Source: Polymyxa betae
Taxonomy: Eukaryota > Endomyxa > Phytomyxea > Plasmodiophorida > Plasmodiophoridae
DNA: 37,595 bases
Assembly: GCA_003693705.1 (NCBI GenBank)
Contig: RBZT01000498.1
Coordinates: 1-37,595 of the forward strand
Direction: 5' to 3'
Position 1 is the first letter of the stretch; every line of letters starts with the position of its first letter. The notes below the pieces were generated by a model. That model was given only the letters and a program-made list of their open reading frames with translations. It was not told where the DNA came from and searched no databases. Below are positions 1-9,447 of the stretch, piece by piece. Made by a program: the position numbers and the translations under genes.

Positions 1-697
1 CACACGCAGGGTGTAATAGCGGGCATATCGGTCTAAATGCAGCGATTGGTCTGCAAAGTCCTGCCAACAGTTCTTTCAATCTCTCAACCCTTGACCACAA
101 TCTGATGAATGCTCAGTCAAAGCAAGAAGTGGCAGTTGCCAAAACAGCGCTGCATCTTGCAAGACAGGGCCTGGTGTTTCGTGGACACGATGAGACTGCT
201 GACTCTTGAATCGGGGACACTTTCTCAAACTCTGGATTTCCTTATCCAGAATCAACAAGAATTGCAAAAGACTGTTAGAAATTTGACTCAACTTTCGCAT
301 TGCTTCCTTGAGCAGTTTGGCGTAGATATTCGGGAATCTCCGGGGTCAAGGTTTCGATGGAGCGTCTAAATGAAGGGGGAATTTGACGGACTGCAGGCTT
401 TAATTCGTTCAGAGTCTCCGACGGCATTTTATGTCCATTCTATCGCACACTGGATATACTTGGTTATTGTGGCCGTTGCAGCAGACATCCAGCCCATCGC
501 AGAGTTTTTCCATTTTGTCCAAGGGATATTCAATGTTTGTTGAGCTTCTTGTAAACAGCGTGAACGCATTACGAGAATCACAAGAGATATGGGTCGCAAT
601 TGATGATTGAGATTTGTGCACTTGGCGCATCATCTAGATAATTTCGTTCGCTGTCTCCCGAGTCGTGTGCCCGCGATCTCGTTATAGGCCTTCCTTT
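1..697. other. No recognisable gene; weak decayed sequence
   Basis: Short open frames exist on both strands (for example 109-369 on the plus strand and 409-633 on the minus strand), but none shows a domain, a repeat or a family signature I recognise. The minus strand here lies downstream of the charged ORF at 698-1060 and could be its decayed continuation. I see nothing firmer. Confidence 0.3.
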
Positions 698-1060
698 TCA
701 TGCGTGCTCCTCGGTTGACGAAGCAGAATTAGGCGTGACAGTTTGTTGCAACGTTGAACGGTGACGGGTTGTCAGATTGGTTTCCACCTCATTCATCATA
801 CGAGCTTTCATATCTTCAAACATCTTCCGAATTGTTTCCATCATGGACACGTTCATCTTGTCAGCAAGGTCATGTCGCCAAATTTACTTCTGATCTAGGC
901 TTGCTCCGTCGGGATAGGTGCAAGTCGGTTCATCCTCGGGTTCAGTAGAGAGGGATTGTTCCCGTGCTTTTGGCGCTGCCAGCTTCTCGTCGGCCTCCTC
1001 CCGATCGGCTAGTTGTTGGTTTCGTTTGGGGGGGTTCGCTTTTGATTGGCGCCTACCCAT
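698..1060 (-). pseudogene. Charged 120-codon ORF with one in-frame stop, unrecognised
   Basis: From the ATG at 1060-1058 the minus strand reads 120 codons to a TGA at 700-698, interrupted only by a TAA at 886-884. The first 58 residues are rich in Lys, Arg, Glu and Asp. After the internal stop comes a Met/Glu/Lys-rich, probably helical stretch (MNVSMMETIRKMFEDMKARM), then a Thr/Ser-rich tail. This could be a gag- or ORF1-type protein of a retroelement, given the surroundings, but I see no zinc knuckle or other diagnostic motif. Both halves are short enough to be missed by a length cut-off. Function unknown. Confidence 0.4.
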
Positions 1061-1260
1061 GCTGATCGCCTCCGATTATAGACTTGGCGTAATGTGATAG
1101 ACCGGCCGTAGGAAAAAGGGCTTTAGCCGAATCTCAGAGACCAGATGAAAGAGTCGATATCGAGTCGTTAAGATTCCAAGTCCCTAATAGAAAAACACCG
1201 CGTCCTAGCGGCTGTTTTGGATGAATGTTGTGCTTCCGAAAGTGCGAGATAAAACTATCA

Positions 1261-1536
1261 CATTGAATTTTTTATTAAGAATACATTATATGAAGACGCG
1301 ATGAATGACGAATGAAGATTGAGGAGGACATTTGATGATAGCGCTATGACGAATCAAGATGTTGAAGACTTTGATGAATGATGATCAAATCGGATAAACG
1401 ATGCCGTTGATGACAAAATGATGAATATTTGAAGACGTGACGACGTCAGAGGAGAGCAGAGGCTGAGACTGGGAATGAAACCCTAAACCTTAGATGGTGA
1501 ACTTTGAAAGATGAACAAGATTTTGAGGAGGTGAGT
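1261..1536 (+). repeat. GATGA-rich tract, telomere-like CCCTAAA motif and copia-like polypurine tract
   Basis: The tract is a degenerate run of GATGA, GAAGA and GACGA words, followed by GAAACCCTAAACC near 1477 and a purine run (GAGGAGGTGAG) ending at 1536. The reverse complement of this arrangement recurs at 37260-37520: CATC/CTTC-rich tract, TTTAGGG-like repeats, CTCCCCTC. I infer that both are the 3' internal region of one copia-like family, just ahead of its 3' LTR. The trinucleotide content is seen directly; the family assignment is inference. Confidence 0.45.
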
Positions 1537-1740
1537 GTAGCAACTCGCTGACATACACAAGAGCATACAAGTTGTACTACAAGTTTTCCAGCTAAGCAGT
1601 CAGTGCCAGTGCCCTAAGATCAGCGCCGCGGACTCCCGCGGACTCCGTGACGGCAATTGGGTCCTGGACCTTTGCGATAGGAATACAGATTCATTATTGA
1701 TTTTACCTTCATTCTCGTGGATCTGATCGTATCCGCGGCT
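1537..1740 (+). mobile_element. Candidate copia-type LTR fragment
   Basis: The segment starts TGTAGCAAC directly after a purine run, as a 3' LTR does after its polypurine tract. It shares words in the same order with the LTR-like leader at 28940-29100: a CTCCGTGACGG/CTCCGCCACGG block, then AATACA..TTCATT..ATTGATTTT, then GTATCCGCGGC/GTAGCCGC. No TG..CA pair with a target duplication was found, so the ends are not fixed. It sits next to a copia integrase read on the other strand, suggesting one copia copy inserted in another. Confidence 0.4.
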
Positions 1741-2060
1741 GCTTAGCAATACTAGATAGAAGTAGCAGTAGTCCGTATGGATTCGCGATCAAATTGTATC
1801 AGTGCCTTCGTCACGTCAGATTTTCTCTTTTGCATATACACCGAGATATATCTTGCAAGCTCATCAATAAATACGCCAACATATCTTGATTTAGTGCTGA
1901 TCGCAGGGCCCGGGAAAGGCCCGCAAACATTAGAAAATTATTTTTGAATACGTTTTGTCGTTATGTTTGTTGAATCTTGTGAAATGAAAAACCGCCTCTG
2001 TTCGTTTTTCCAAGACCACAGCTTGAAGAAGGCGCTTCAGGGATGGATTATTCGATACAG
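1741..2060 (-). pseudogene. Ty1/copia integrase fragment
   Basis: Read on the minus strand, the segment gives a Cys-x-Leu-Gly-Lys-Thr-Asn-Arg patch (end of the HHCC zinc finger of copia integrases) around 2030, then VCGPFPGPAISTKSRYVGVF and IDELARYISVYMQKRKSDV between about 1930 and 1800. This corresponds to the conserved stretch around the first catalytic Asp of the rve core. The usual D-V-C-G-P Asp is Asn here. Several frame changes and stops make it a dead fragment. The second Asp and the Glu are not seen; the adjacent LTR-like segment cuts it off. Confidence 0.6.
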
Positions 2061-2156
2061 AATTGAGCTCCCATTTATCAGCTTTTTTTATCGAATCATA
2101 GATTCCATGTTTGAGCCGCCCAAGCCAGCGCGAGATATTTGCTTTTGTTCGTGTGA

Positions 2157-3502
2157 ATCATCGCTGACTCTGCCACATCTTTGATCCATGCAGTTAGCCC
2201 GCCTGCTTCGGCCGGCATCGCTGCAGCCAACGATCAATCCTCTCAGTTCATGCTCGATTACGGCGGAAGTTCCGATCGCGGTCGTCCCGACGTATTCGTT
2301 GACTCTGGCACATCTATGTTCCATGCAGTTAACCCGCCTGCTCCGGCCGGCATTGCTGTAGCCAGCGATCAATCTTCTCAGTTCATACTCATCCAGCAAC
2401 TGATGCAACAGCTTCAAGACGTTGGATTGGAAATGGCCGAGGAGTGCCGTTTCCAGGCCGAAGAACGCCGGTTGGTGGCCGAGGAACGCCGTCCGCAGTC
2501 TTTGTTGATGCAAAACCTTCTCTCTACTCGCCATGTTGTACAGTCTGAATCCTTGCCGCTAGATCCTGTTCTTCATAGCAACGATTTCCGGCAGCACGAT
2601 TTGGTGACGAATAGATCCTCTCCTATTCGTGCTGAAACCAAGAATTTCGATGTCTTTTTTAAGACCCATGTTCTTCCGAGCGCTCACCCAACCACCAAAA
2701 TGGCTGTCAGTGTCCCTGCTCCGTCTCCGCCTGCCGACGTTCGCGGCCTACCCAGGTTCAGCGACGATATCTCAGCCTCGGATTTCGTTCGGTATCTGGG
2801 ATCTGACCGCATGCGTACAACGGAGAATGTATTGCTCACTCACTGTCTCAAATTTATGGAGTTCGAGGAATCTTTCCATCGGCTCACGCATGGCATCGAC
2901 GATCGAGTCAGATGTGACGCCTTCCTGAAGTGTCTGGAGGTCCCGTTCGTACCAATGCTATTCAATCGGGAGATTCTGGTTACACTCCCTTGATGAATAA
3001 GCTCCGGTCGTGGTATCAGGATTCTCCCATTGTCGTTACGTCCCTCGCTACCGATTTGCGTTTGCAAATCTAGCGAGCTATTCCCGATAAGAAGGAAATT
3101 CTTCCTGATTATATTGAGCGCTTTCAGCAGCTCTGGCGTAGGGCCTCTGCTATGCCGAACAGATGTGAACTCTATGAAGACGCTGTCGCTCGATATTTCG
3201 TTGACTCTCTAGCTACTTTCGATCGAGAACTCTTTATCTCTTCGATTTCTGCCAACGCCAAGTCGTAATCGAGTCTGCATGCAACATTTCAGATTGTGTA
3301 CAAGCAAGCAGCGATTTTGTCGGATAGCCGCGACGTGTTGAAGCCAACATCTGCGGGCATGAAGAAGCCGGCAGTCACGAATACTCCTACTGCTCCGTCA
3401 ACTGCAACGGAATCGCAACCTCCTGCCGATCGCACTGCGCGCATTCCTAAGTGCCTCCACTGCCAATCTACTGACCATCCTGTACAGGCTTGTCAAACTT
3501 GA
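2157..3502 (+). pseudogene. gag: Ty3/gypsy gag polyprotein (capsid and zinc knuckle), frame-broken
   Basis: The frame opens at 2157 with a duplicated Pro/Ala-rich leader, then a Glu/Arg-rich helical segment (LEMAEECRFQAEERR), then a capsid-like region from about 2740 (LPRFSDDISASDFVRYL) to about 3265. It closes with a CCHC zinc knuckle at 3452-3493 (C-x2-C-x4-H-x4-C, CLHCQSTDHPVQAC), which would bind the element's RNA. The frame is lost at 2993 and recovered one base on. Further stops lie at about 3072 and 3266. No ATG precedes the duplicated leader, so the true start is unclear. It begins the element that continues to 8253. Confidence 0.85.
2166..2390 (+). repeat. In-frame 135-bp-period duplication in gag leader
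   Basis: Bases 2166-2255 and 2301-2390 are near-identical 90-bp copies set exactly 135 bp apart, so each repeats 30 residues in frame (HAVSPPASAG.. and HAVNPPAPAG..). The differences are scattered single bases, several silent, which suggests the duplication arose while the frame was still translated. Confidence 0.85.
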
Positions 3503-3503
3503 C

Positions 3504-4197
3504 CCCGAAACCGACTAAGAAACAGCTCGTAAAGGAGCTTCATGACCGGCTGCCATCTCGTCGAGTCAATCGGTTGAAGAATTCCCTTTGGAAGTTGACT
3601 TGAGACGTCGCAATCTTTCCGCCCCATGTAATTACGCCATATTGATTAATTATGCTATATTGACTCGACTATGGCGCTGATACGTGTGTTATGTCGATTG
3701 AATGATTCAATCGGCTTGCGTTTGATGGCATTGTTTCGGCTAACGACCCACCTCCTTCTGAATTCCGTCGTATTTTCTTTGGCTCCAAGGAATTTCCGGT
3801 TGATATCTTTTCCCGTATTGTTGTCCCCGAGCTCATATTGACTACCTCTGTCGGCCATGTCCAACTGAATTCTGTAGCATTTTGGGTTGTTAACCATGCA
3901 CTGTCCGAGATTCTCATCAGCCGACCGGTGTTGTATCAGCTGGGTTTAAATCTGCAGTATCAGTGCCGTCAATTGTCGTCTGACCATCCGTCGTTTTGTA
4001 TCGTACATGAAGATGTTGAACCTCCTTATATTCGTCCCGTCGGCATTTCTATGGAAGATTTCGTCTGTTGTCATCCAACTGGTGTAGACATATCATCCGA
4101 TACCGAATCTGATGATGAGCCCGATTTTGAAGATCATATTGTGGAAGCACGCGAAGCGATCGTCAATGCTGCTGAGTTGTTAGACGATTTGGGATAA
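3504..4197 (+). pseudogene. Ty3/gypsy aspartic protease region
   Basis: The retropepsin flap and C-terminal helix region is clear in the open frame 3838-4197 (EILISRPVLYQLGLNLQ, the counterpart of the family's LLGRPFL..LG). The active-site loop lies at 3662-3696: Asp-Ser codons at 3662-3667 and Gly-Ala-Asp-Thr codons from 3673 are both present but separated by five extra bases (3668-3672), which breaks the motif. A TGA follows soon after. The tail is acidic (DISSDTESDDEPDFEDHI), a linker before reverse transcriptase. The protease would be inactive as it stands. Confidence 0.75.
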
Positions 4198-4203
4198 GGT
4201 CAA

Positions 4204-4933
4204 TTGAGGGATATGCTTACTGAGTTTGCTGAAGTCTTTCGCATCGGCCTGGGCAATAGTGCTCCAATGGATGTACAACCAATGGTGGTCGAGTTACTTC
4301 CCGGTGCCTCTTCGGTTCGCTGCGTCGCCGGGAGATATACCCCGATGGCCCGACAATACCTTATCGAGACTGCTAGTGCGTTGGAGAATAGCGGCTGTAT
4401 TTATCCGAATGCGGCTTCTCTCTTTGCCTCACGCGCCTATGCCATTTCGAAATCTTTGCAAGCAGGGAAGTTTCGCCTGACGGTGGATCTCCGTCGCGTC
4501 AATGCAATCACCCAGCCGTCTTGCTGGCCTGCGTTCGACATCGATGCGATCTCTACCCGTCTTGGTAATGCTCGCGTGTTTTCATCATTGGATGCCGACA
4601 AAGGGTATTGGCAATTGCCGCTGGCACCGGAGTCTCAAGCTATCTACTCAATAATGTTATCTCATGGTGTATACTCGTCGACTAGGTGCCTCCAAGGCTC
4701 GATCAATAGGACAGCCTGGTTTCAGGCTGCGATGCATTTCATCTTCGGCTCGCGGATTGCTACGAATCTTGAGATTAACATCGATGACCTTCTCGCTCAT
4801 TCCGTTGAAAACGATTCGCATTTCGCTCTTCTCCGACACATTTTCCTTCTCGCTCGCAAACATCGATTGCGATTCGCCCACCACAAGACTCGACTGTTTC
4901 TTCGCGAAACACGTTTTTGCGGATAGTTGAATT
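4204..4933 (+). pseudogene. pol: Ty3/gypsy reverse transcriptase, fingers/palm, split by MITE
   Basis: The 240-residue open frame carries the RT blocks in order: FRLTVDLRRVNAITQP, FSSLDADKGYWQLPLAP (first catalytic Asp), a degenerate LQGSINRTAWFQ block where PQG..NAP..FQ is usual, then INIDDLLAHS (the YxDD box with Asn in place of Tyr) and LRFAHHKTRLF. The frame ends at FCG, the start of the conserved WCG connection motif. Its continuation (DGIRHDP..) is at 5990, on the other side of the inserted foldback element. RT would copy element RNA into DNA; here it is disrupted. Confidence 0.9.
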
Positions 4934-4943
4934 CTTCTGATGG

Positions 4944-5980
4944 GAGGATTTAAAATGACCTACGATTGACCTACGCACAACAATTGATCAACTCCGTCCG
5001 CAGTTTTTTTGACCTACAAATAGAACTTTCTGGAAAATGACCTAATTTTGACCTACTTTCCGGACATTTTACTGCGTCCTACACAATGACCTACCCTCAC
5101 CATTTTGACCTACAAATTGACCTACAAACCCTAAAACCTACCGCGTCCATGAATTAATTTGCAGATCGTTCCCTAAAAATGATTTTTTTAATTTTGGACT
5201 GGATTTCACTGGGTCGTTTACTTTCATTGTTATCAGGCGCTGTTGCGTTTGTTTATCATCCTTGTTATGTAATGTTTCAAATATTTTCGAGGCACCAATG
5301 TTAGAGCAGGACCCTATGACTGCACAATTTGTGAATCACGAGCTTTTCGAAGATCGAGTCTCTGATCGTTTGAGCATATGACAACTCTTTGACTGACTTT
5401 GAATTTCCGTGTTAGCGCCGTCAAACAGGTGCTCGAACAAAGCCGACTTCCATTGATTGACCGTTCAAGGGAACACGAACATGCCTGCGCCAGCCAAAAA
5501 ACAGTGCTTGGTGTCTACCCGAGTTCTGAGGTATGTACAAGGAACAGCAATTCCAATTGTCTTACCTGATCTCGACAGAAACCTATGATAGGATTTGCTT
5601 GAAAGACAGCGGATGTTTGACCCGCCTAACCTCAACATAAGTCTTCAATACATTCTTTTGTATGTGCTGTCTATCTTTCCTATACAAATAGTTTGAACTA
5701 CAAACAGCAGTATATATGCAAGCTTTTGTCGAGATTTTTAGTGTAAACCCAGCTATTAGGGTTTGTAGGTGAATTTGTAGGTCAAAATGGGGGCTGTAGG
5801 TCAATTTTAGGGCGCAGTAAAATGTCCGTAATGCAGGTCAAAATTAGGTCATTTTTATGAAAATAGAGCAACTAGTAGGTCATTTTCAACAAAATAGGTC
5901 AATTGGTAGGTCAAAAAGCTGCGCTCGGAGTTGATCAATAGTTGTGCCTAGGTCAATCGTAGGTCAATTAATAGCGGCCC
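4944..5980. mobile_element. Foldback MITE with long inverted arms, MULE-type target duplication
   Basis: The left arm (about 4944-5134) and right arm (about 5756-5980) are inverted copies, differing by scattered substitutions and one ~34-bp length difference. Shared blocks include TGACCTACGATTGACCTA, ATTGATCAACTCCG and CGGACATTTTACTGCG. The flanks are CTTCTGATGG at 4934-4943 and again at 5980-5989, a 10-bp (at least 9-bp) direct duplication. It interrupts the gypsy pol exactly between FCG and DGIRHDP. Arms of ~200 bp with a 9-10 bp duplication are typical of Mutator-like elements. The ~620-bp centre has no coding sequence I recognise, so it is non-autonomous. The heptamer TGACCTA recurs about eight times per arm. 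Confidence 0.88.
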
Positions 5981-5989
5981 TTCTGATGG

Positions 5990-6969
5990 TATTCGGCACG
6001 ACCCAGATCGTGTGAACGGTATTCTTGCCCTGCCTGAACCGTTAACTGCTTCCGATTTAATGCAGCTTTTGTGCTCTATCAACAGGATGCGATCATCAAT
6101 TATGAACTATAGTGATCTTGTTCATCCGTTACAGCAATTGTTAAATTCCTGCTTATCGCTTACAACACGCAGAACAACTCGGGAAGCTTCACGGATTCGC
6201 CTCACCGAGCTCTGGACAGAGAATCATCGTCAGGCGTGGTGTGCTATCAGCGACGCTCTTAATCATTCAGTCCAACTCTCACATCCGAAGCCTACCTGGA
6301 GTGTAATTTCTTTGCGATGCAAGCAATGACGCTTGGGCTGTGGTCGTGACTCAAACGCCGTCCTACCAACTATCACTCGATATCGCTGCGCGTGACCATG
6401 AGCCGTTAACTTTCGTTACTTCCTCGTTTAAAGCATCGCGTTTGAGGTGGCCTACGGTTGAAAAGGAAGCCTACGGAATCGTTGAAGGTATTCATCGTCT
6501 TGATTATTTGCTCGTACGTGAAAGCGGATTCCATCTTTACACCGACCATCATAATCTCACCTATATATTCGATCCCAAAGGGAATGGTGTTACAAAGCGC
6601 GCTTCATTGGATCGCCTTTCTCGATGGGCTCTCCGTCTTAACTCCATTCCTAACTGTGTTTTGCACTGTATTGCTGGCGTCGACAATGTGTGGGCGGATC
6701 AGCTTACTCGATGGGCTCGGCCCAACGATGTCAATTCTTCTCATTCTCTTGTCGTCCGCCGTACATCGTCGCTGCCTGCTGTTGACCCCATCCTTTCGGC
6801 TAATATCGATTGGCCGTCGCAGGAGTGTATCACTGCTTCTCAGTCAGCTTTTGCTTCTTTTCGACCGAGCAGTAACGCCGCAGATGCATGTGGTGTTTAT
6901 CGTGATTCGGCTGGTGCGATCTGGATTCCTGCAGAAGACGTTTCTCTTCGTACTCGACTGGTAATTTAG
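5990..6969 (+). pseudogene. pol: Ty3/gypsy RT connection and RNase H domain
   Basis: The segment begins with the connection (HDPDRVNGILALPEP, then LMQLLCSINRMRSSI) and, after one frame change near 6325, runs through a full RNase H domain. All four acidic catalytic positions are visible: DASNDAWAVVV (Asp), VEKEAYGIV (Glu), LYTDHHNL (Asp) and NVWADQLTRW (Asp). The domain would remove the RNA strand during reverse transcription. The frame closes with TAG at 6967-6969, where an intact polyprotein would continue into integrase. Confidence 0.9.
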
Positions 6970-8015
6970 GGTGAGCCGGTCATCGTGGAGTCGTTTCTAC
7001 ACTCACTTCATCATACAGCGATTTGTTTGGACCGGCATGGACAAGGAGGTTGGCGATCTCATAAATCGTTGCACACATTGCCTCTCGTGCAAAGGGCCTT
7101 TTCGTGTACCCCGGCCATTCGGCGAAGCAACTCACACCCAGATCAGATTATCCACTTCGACTTATCTCTTTATTCGGAAGCCAGGACGTGCCGCAACACA
7201 CGATTATCGTTACGTGCTGGTTCTTATGGACCACCTCTCTACTTTTGTGCAGTTATGTCCTTCGTCACAAGCCACCTCCGACACTGTGGTCTCTTCCTTA
7301 TCTCAGTTGTGCAGCTCTTTCGGAATTCCATCAATCTGGGTTTCGGACTATGGATCACACTTCAAAAACACTGTCATGGCCGAGTTGGCGGATATGTTTC
7401 GCATTCGGAACCATTTCACTATGGCCGGCATGCATTTCCCTAATGGCACTATTGAGCGCCTGTGTCAAATCGTATCTGAAATGTTCCGATAATTATTTGC
7501 TTAATTAAAAATGGAACAGGATAGATGGCCCGAGCTCTTGCCCTTAGTTCAATTCGTTGCAAATCATTCTGTTCGCCCTAGCCTAAGCGAATTTGCGCCT
7601 ATTACTGTTTTTACAGGCCTTGCAGGCTCATCACCGCTTGATGCAGTTATTCCTTCCTTTATTCAAGGTCTGTCTGCAGACCGGTTGGACTGCACACGTA
7701 TTCGACAGCATTCTGAAAAGCTTTTCCCCTCGCTCTCCGAAATGCATAAAAAGGCCGCCGAATCTCGAAATCTGAGTGGTCGCCGTTCGCGCCGTAAACG
7801 AAATGCAATGCCGCCTAACTTTATAGAAGGCGATTTTGTTCTGTGGGGTCATCGCCAAGGCTCCAGTCTTTCTGCTTTATCGAAAGTTTCGGTTCGTTGG
7901 ATCGGCCCTTATCGGGTGTCGAAAGTGCTAAGCCCATGGCATTACCAGCTCGAACATCTTATTACCGGGGCTGTTATGAATCTCATTCTACTCGAATCAA
8001 ATTTTATTCTGATAG
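6970..8015 (+). pseudogene. int: Ty3/gypsy integrase, frame-broken
   Basis: The zinc-binding N-terminus is split over two frames (GHRGVV.. near 6980 and CTHCLSCKGPF near 7072). The rve core shows DQIIHFDLSLY near 7141 (first Asp), WVSDYGSHFKN (second Asp) and NGTIERLCQ (Glu); exactly 35 residues separate the second Asp from the Glu, the canonical D,D-35-E spacing. After a break at 7490-7510 the C-terminal region follows, with a basic stretch (GRRSRRKRN) and an SH3-like patch (GDFVLWGHRQ, VRWIGPYRV). Integrase inserts the element DNA. At least three frame breaks make it non-functional here. Confidence 0.88.
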
Positions 8016-8253
8016 TTCACTGAATGTGACCGAGGAGTTACTCGAACATGTGTCCAATACTACCAGCTACGTCGTCGAGAAGCTGCTCGACTGTCGTAAG
8101 TTTGACGAGTTATGGAAAATACTTGTTCAGTGGTCTCCTTTTTCGATTATGGACAACTCGTGGGAGCCAGCCTCCGTTCTCCTGGAAGACATTCCAGCAT
8201 TGGTTATTGTGGATTTCAAGAATTCTGTCCTTGCGCAATTCATAAAGCCCTAG
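8016..8253 (+). pseudogene. Chromodomain at end of Ty3/gypsy integrase
   Basis: After the post-integrase motif (RIKFYSDSSLNVTEELLEHV) comes a ~45-residue chromodomain: VVEKLLDCRKFDELWKILVQ, then WSPFSIMDNSWEPAS, ending in TAG at 8251. The aromatic/Trp-Glu-Pro pattern matches chromodomains fused to integrases of chromoviruses, which steer integration to marked chromatin. It is in frame with the segment from 7843, one frame off the SH3-like patch, so a frameshift separates the two. Confidence 0.82.
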
Positions 8254-8537
8254 AATAAACAACCCCGTGGCCGGTTTTATTGGTCCGAGCCCGGTTTTCC
8301 TGAATGAGGAATCTGTTTTAAATGAGTCATCTAAGACGTAGAGTTGCTGTAAATCTGGGCATTAAGCCCCAGGATCGTTCTAAAAGAGGGGTCATATCAT
8401 AAAACGTCCCATTTTGGCCCATTTGGAAAGGGAAAAATATCCGGTTTTTGGCACGAGACCCCTCGAATCCCGAGAATCAGACTCTAGCCTTGAATACAAT
8501 CATTTTGATTCATGTTTAGCAAGGACCCTCGCTGGCG
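8254..8537. other. Spacer between gypsy pol and IS630-like gene
   Basis: No open frame of note. It should hold the gypsy 3' LTR and/or the left end of the IS630-like element, but I found no matching LTR upstream of gag and no clean inverted repeat. An AACCCCGTGG word at 8263-8272 recurs inverted near 11410 and directly near 17820, which may mark ends of a dispersed element. Confidence 0.3.
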
Positions 8538-9447
8538 ATGTCTAGTTCTCAGCGTTCCGTAAAAAGGTGGATGTCGCTTTTCGAAATATCAGGAGACGTA
8601 GTTCCCGACGTTCCCAGACAGAAATCAGCACGATGGCCCGAAGAAGTTTACGTCTTCGCAAAGCAATTCGTCGAAGGCAACCCGCTCTTCTATATTCAGG
8701 AATTGCAGGAGCAGCTGTGCGAAACCATTCCAGACGTCGAAAACTCTTCGCCCACGATTTGTAGAGCTCTCCGCCACGATCTTAAACTGTCTAGGAAGGT
8801 TCTGGAGAAAAGAGTTCGAGATAGTGTCCCAATACATCTGAAAGAATATTTCTACGAACTCTCAGAACTGTATTCTTATCCCGGACAGCTCCTGTTTATC
8901 GATGAAACCAGTAAGGACGGCAGAGATTTTTGAGACGTTACGGCTGGTCGAGAATCAATACGCCAGCGATTGTACACCAGCCTTTCTCTCGTGGAAGGAG
9001 AGTCTCTGTTCTAGACTCTTTCGATACGTCCGGATTTTGTGCTTGGGAGTGCACAAAAGGCACCTTCACTAGGCAGAGATTTCATACCGCTTTCGTGAAG
9101 ACAATTGCACCCTTACTGCAGCCGTGGCCGCTCCCTCGATGTATTGTTATTCTGGATAGTGCTAGGATTCATATGTACAGGGAGCTGGAAGAGGTCGTTC
9201 ATGCATGCAGCGCCAGGATAGTTTATCTTCCCCCATATTCGCCCCAGTTGAACCCCATAGAAAAGGGTTCGGCTTGCTGAAACAATGGCTGAAAAGGAAC
9301 GCTGACCATGTCTTTCGAGAATGCCCGGAGCTGGTGCTCGACGTGGCCATGAAAGAATGCATCAGTTTAAAGAATTCGGGACGCGCCTTCTACGCTTCAT
9401 GTGGTTATGGAGACAGTGCATTAATTCAGGAATTTTTTGGTTTATAA
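8538..9447 (+). pseudogene. IS630/Tc1-mariner-like DDE transposase, two single-base frame breaks
   Basis: From the ATG at 8538 the protein reads through a helix-turn-helix region (SQRSVKRWMSLFEISGD), then the DDE_3 core: QLLFIDETSKDGRDF (first Asp), CIVILDSARIHMY (second Asp) and YSPQLNPIEK (Glu), with 34 residues between the last two (D,34E). A C-terminal block follows (GLLKQWLKRNADHVFREC) and a stop at 9445. Two breaks, at about 8931 in a T5 run and about 9268 in GGGTT, would each be explained by one missing base. Such transposases cut and paste at TA sites. The N-terminal helices look short, so the start may lie upstream. Confidence 0.85.

Noticed and set aside
2088-2534. 148-residue minus-strand ORF
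   Set aside because: Shadow of the duplicated gypsy gag leader on the plus strand; its repeats mirror the 135-bp duplication.
5583-5804. 73-residue ORF inside the foldback element
   Set aside because: Crosses the inner edge of the right inverted arm; no motif, so not a MITE-encoded protein.
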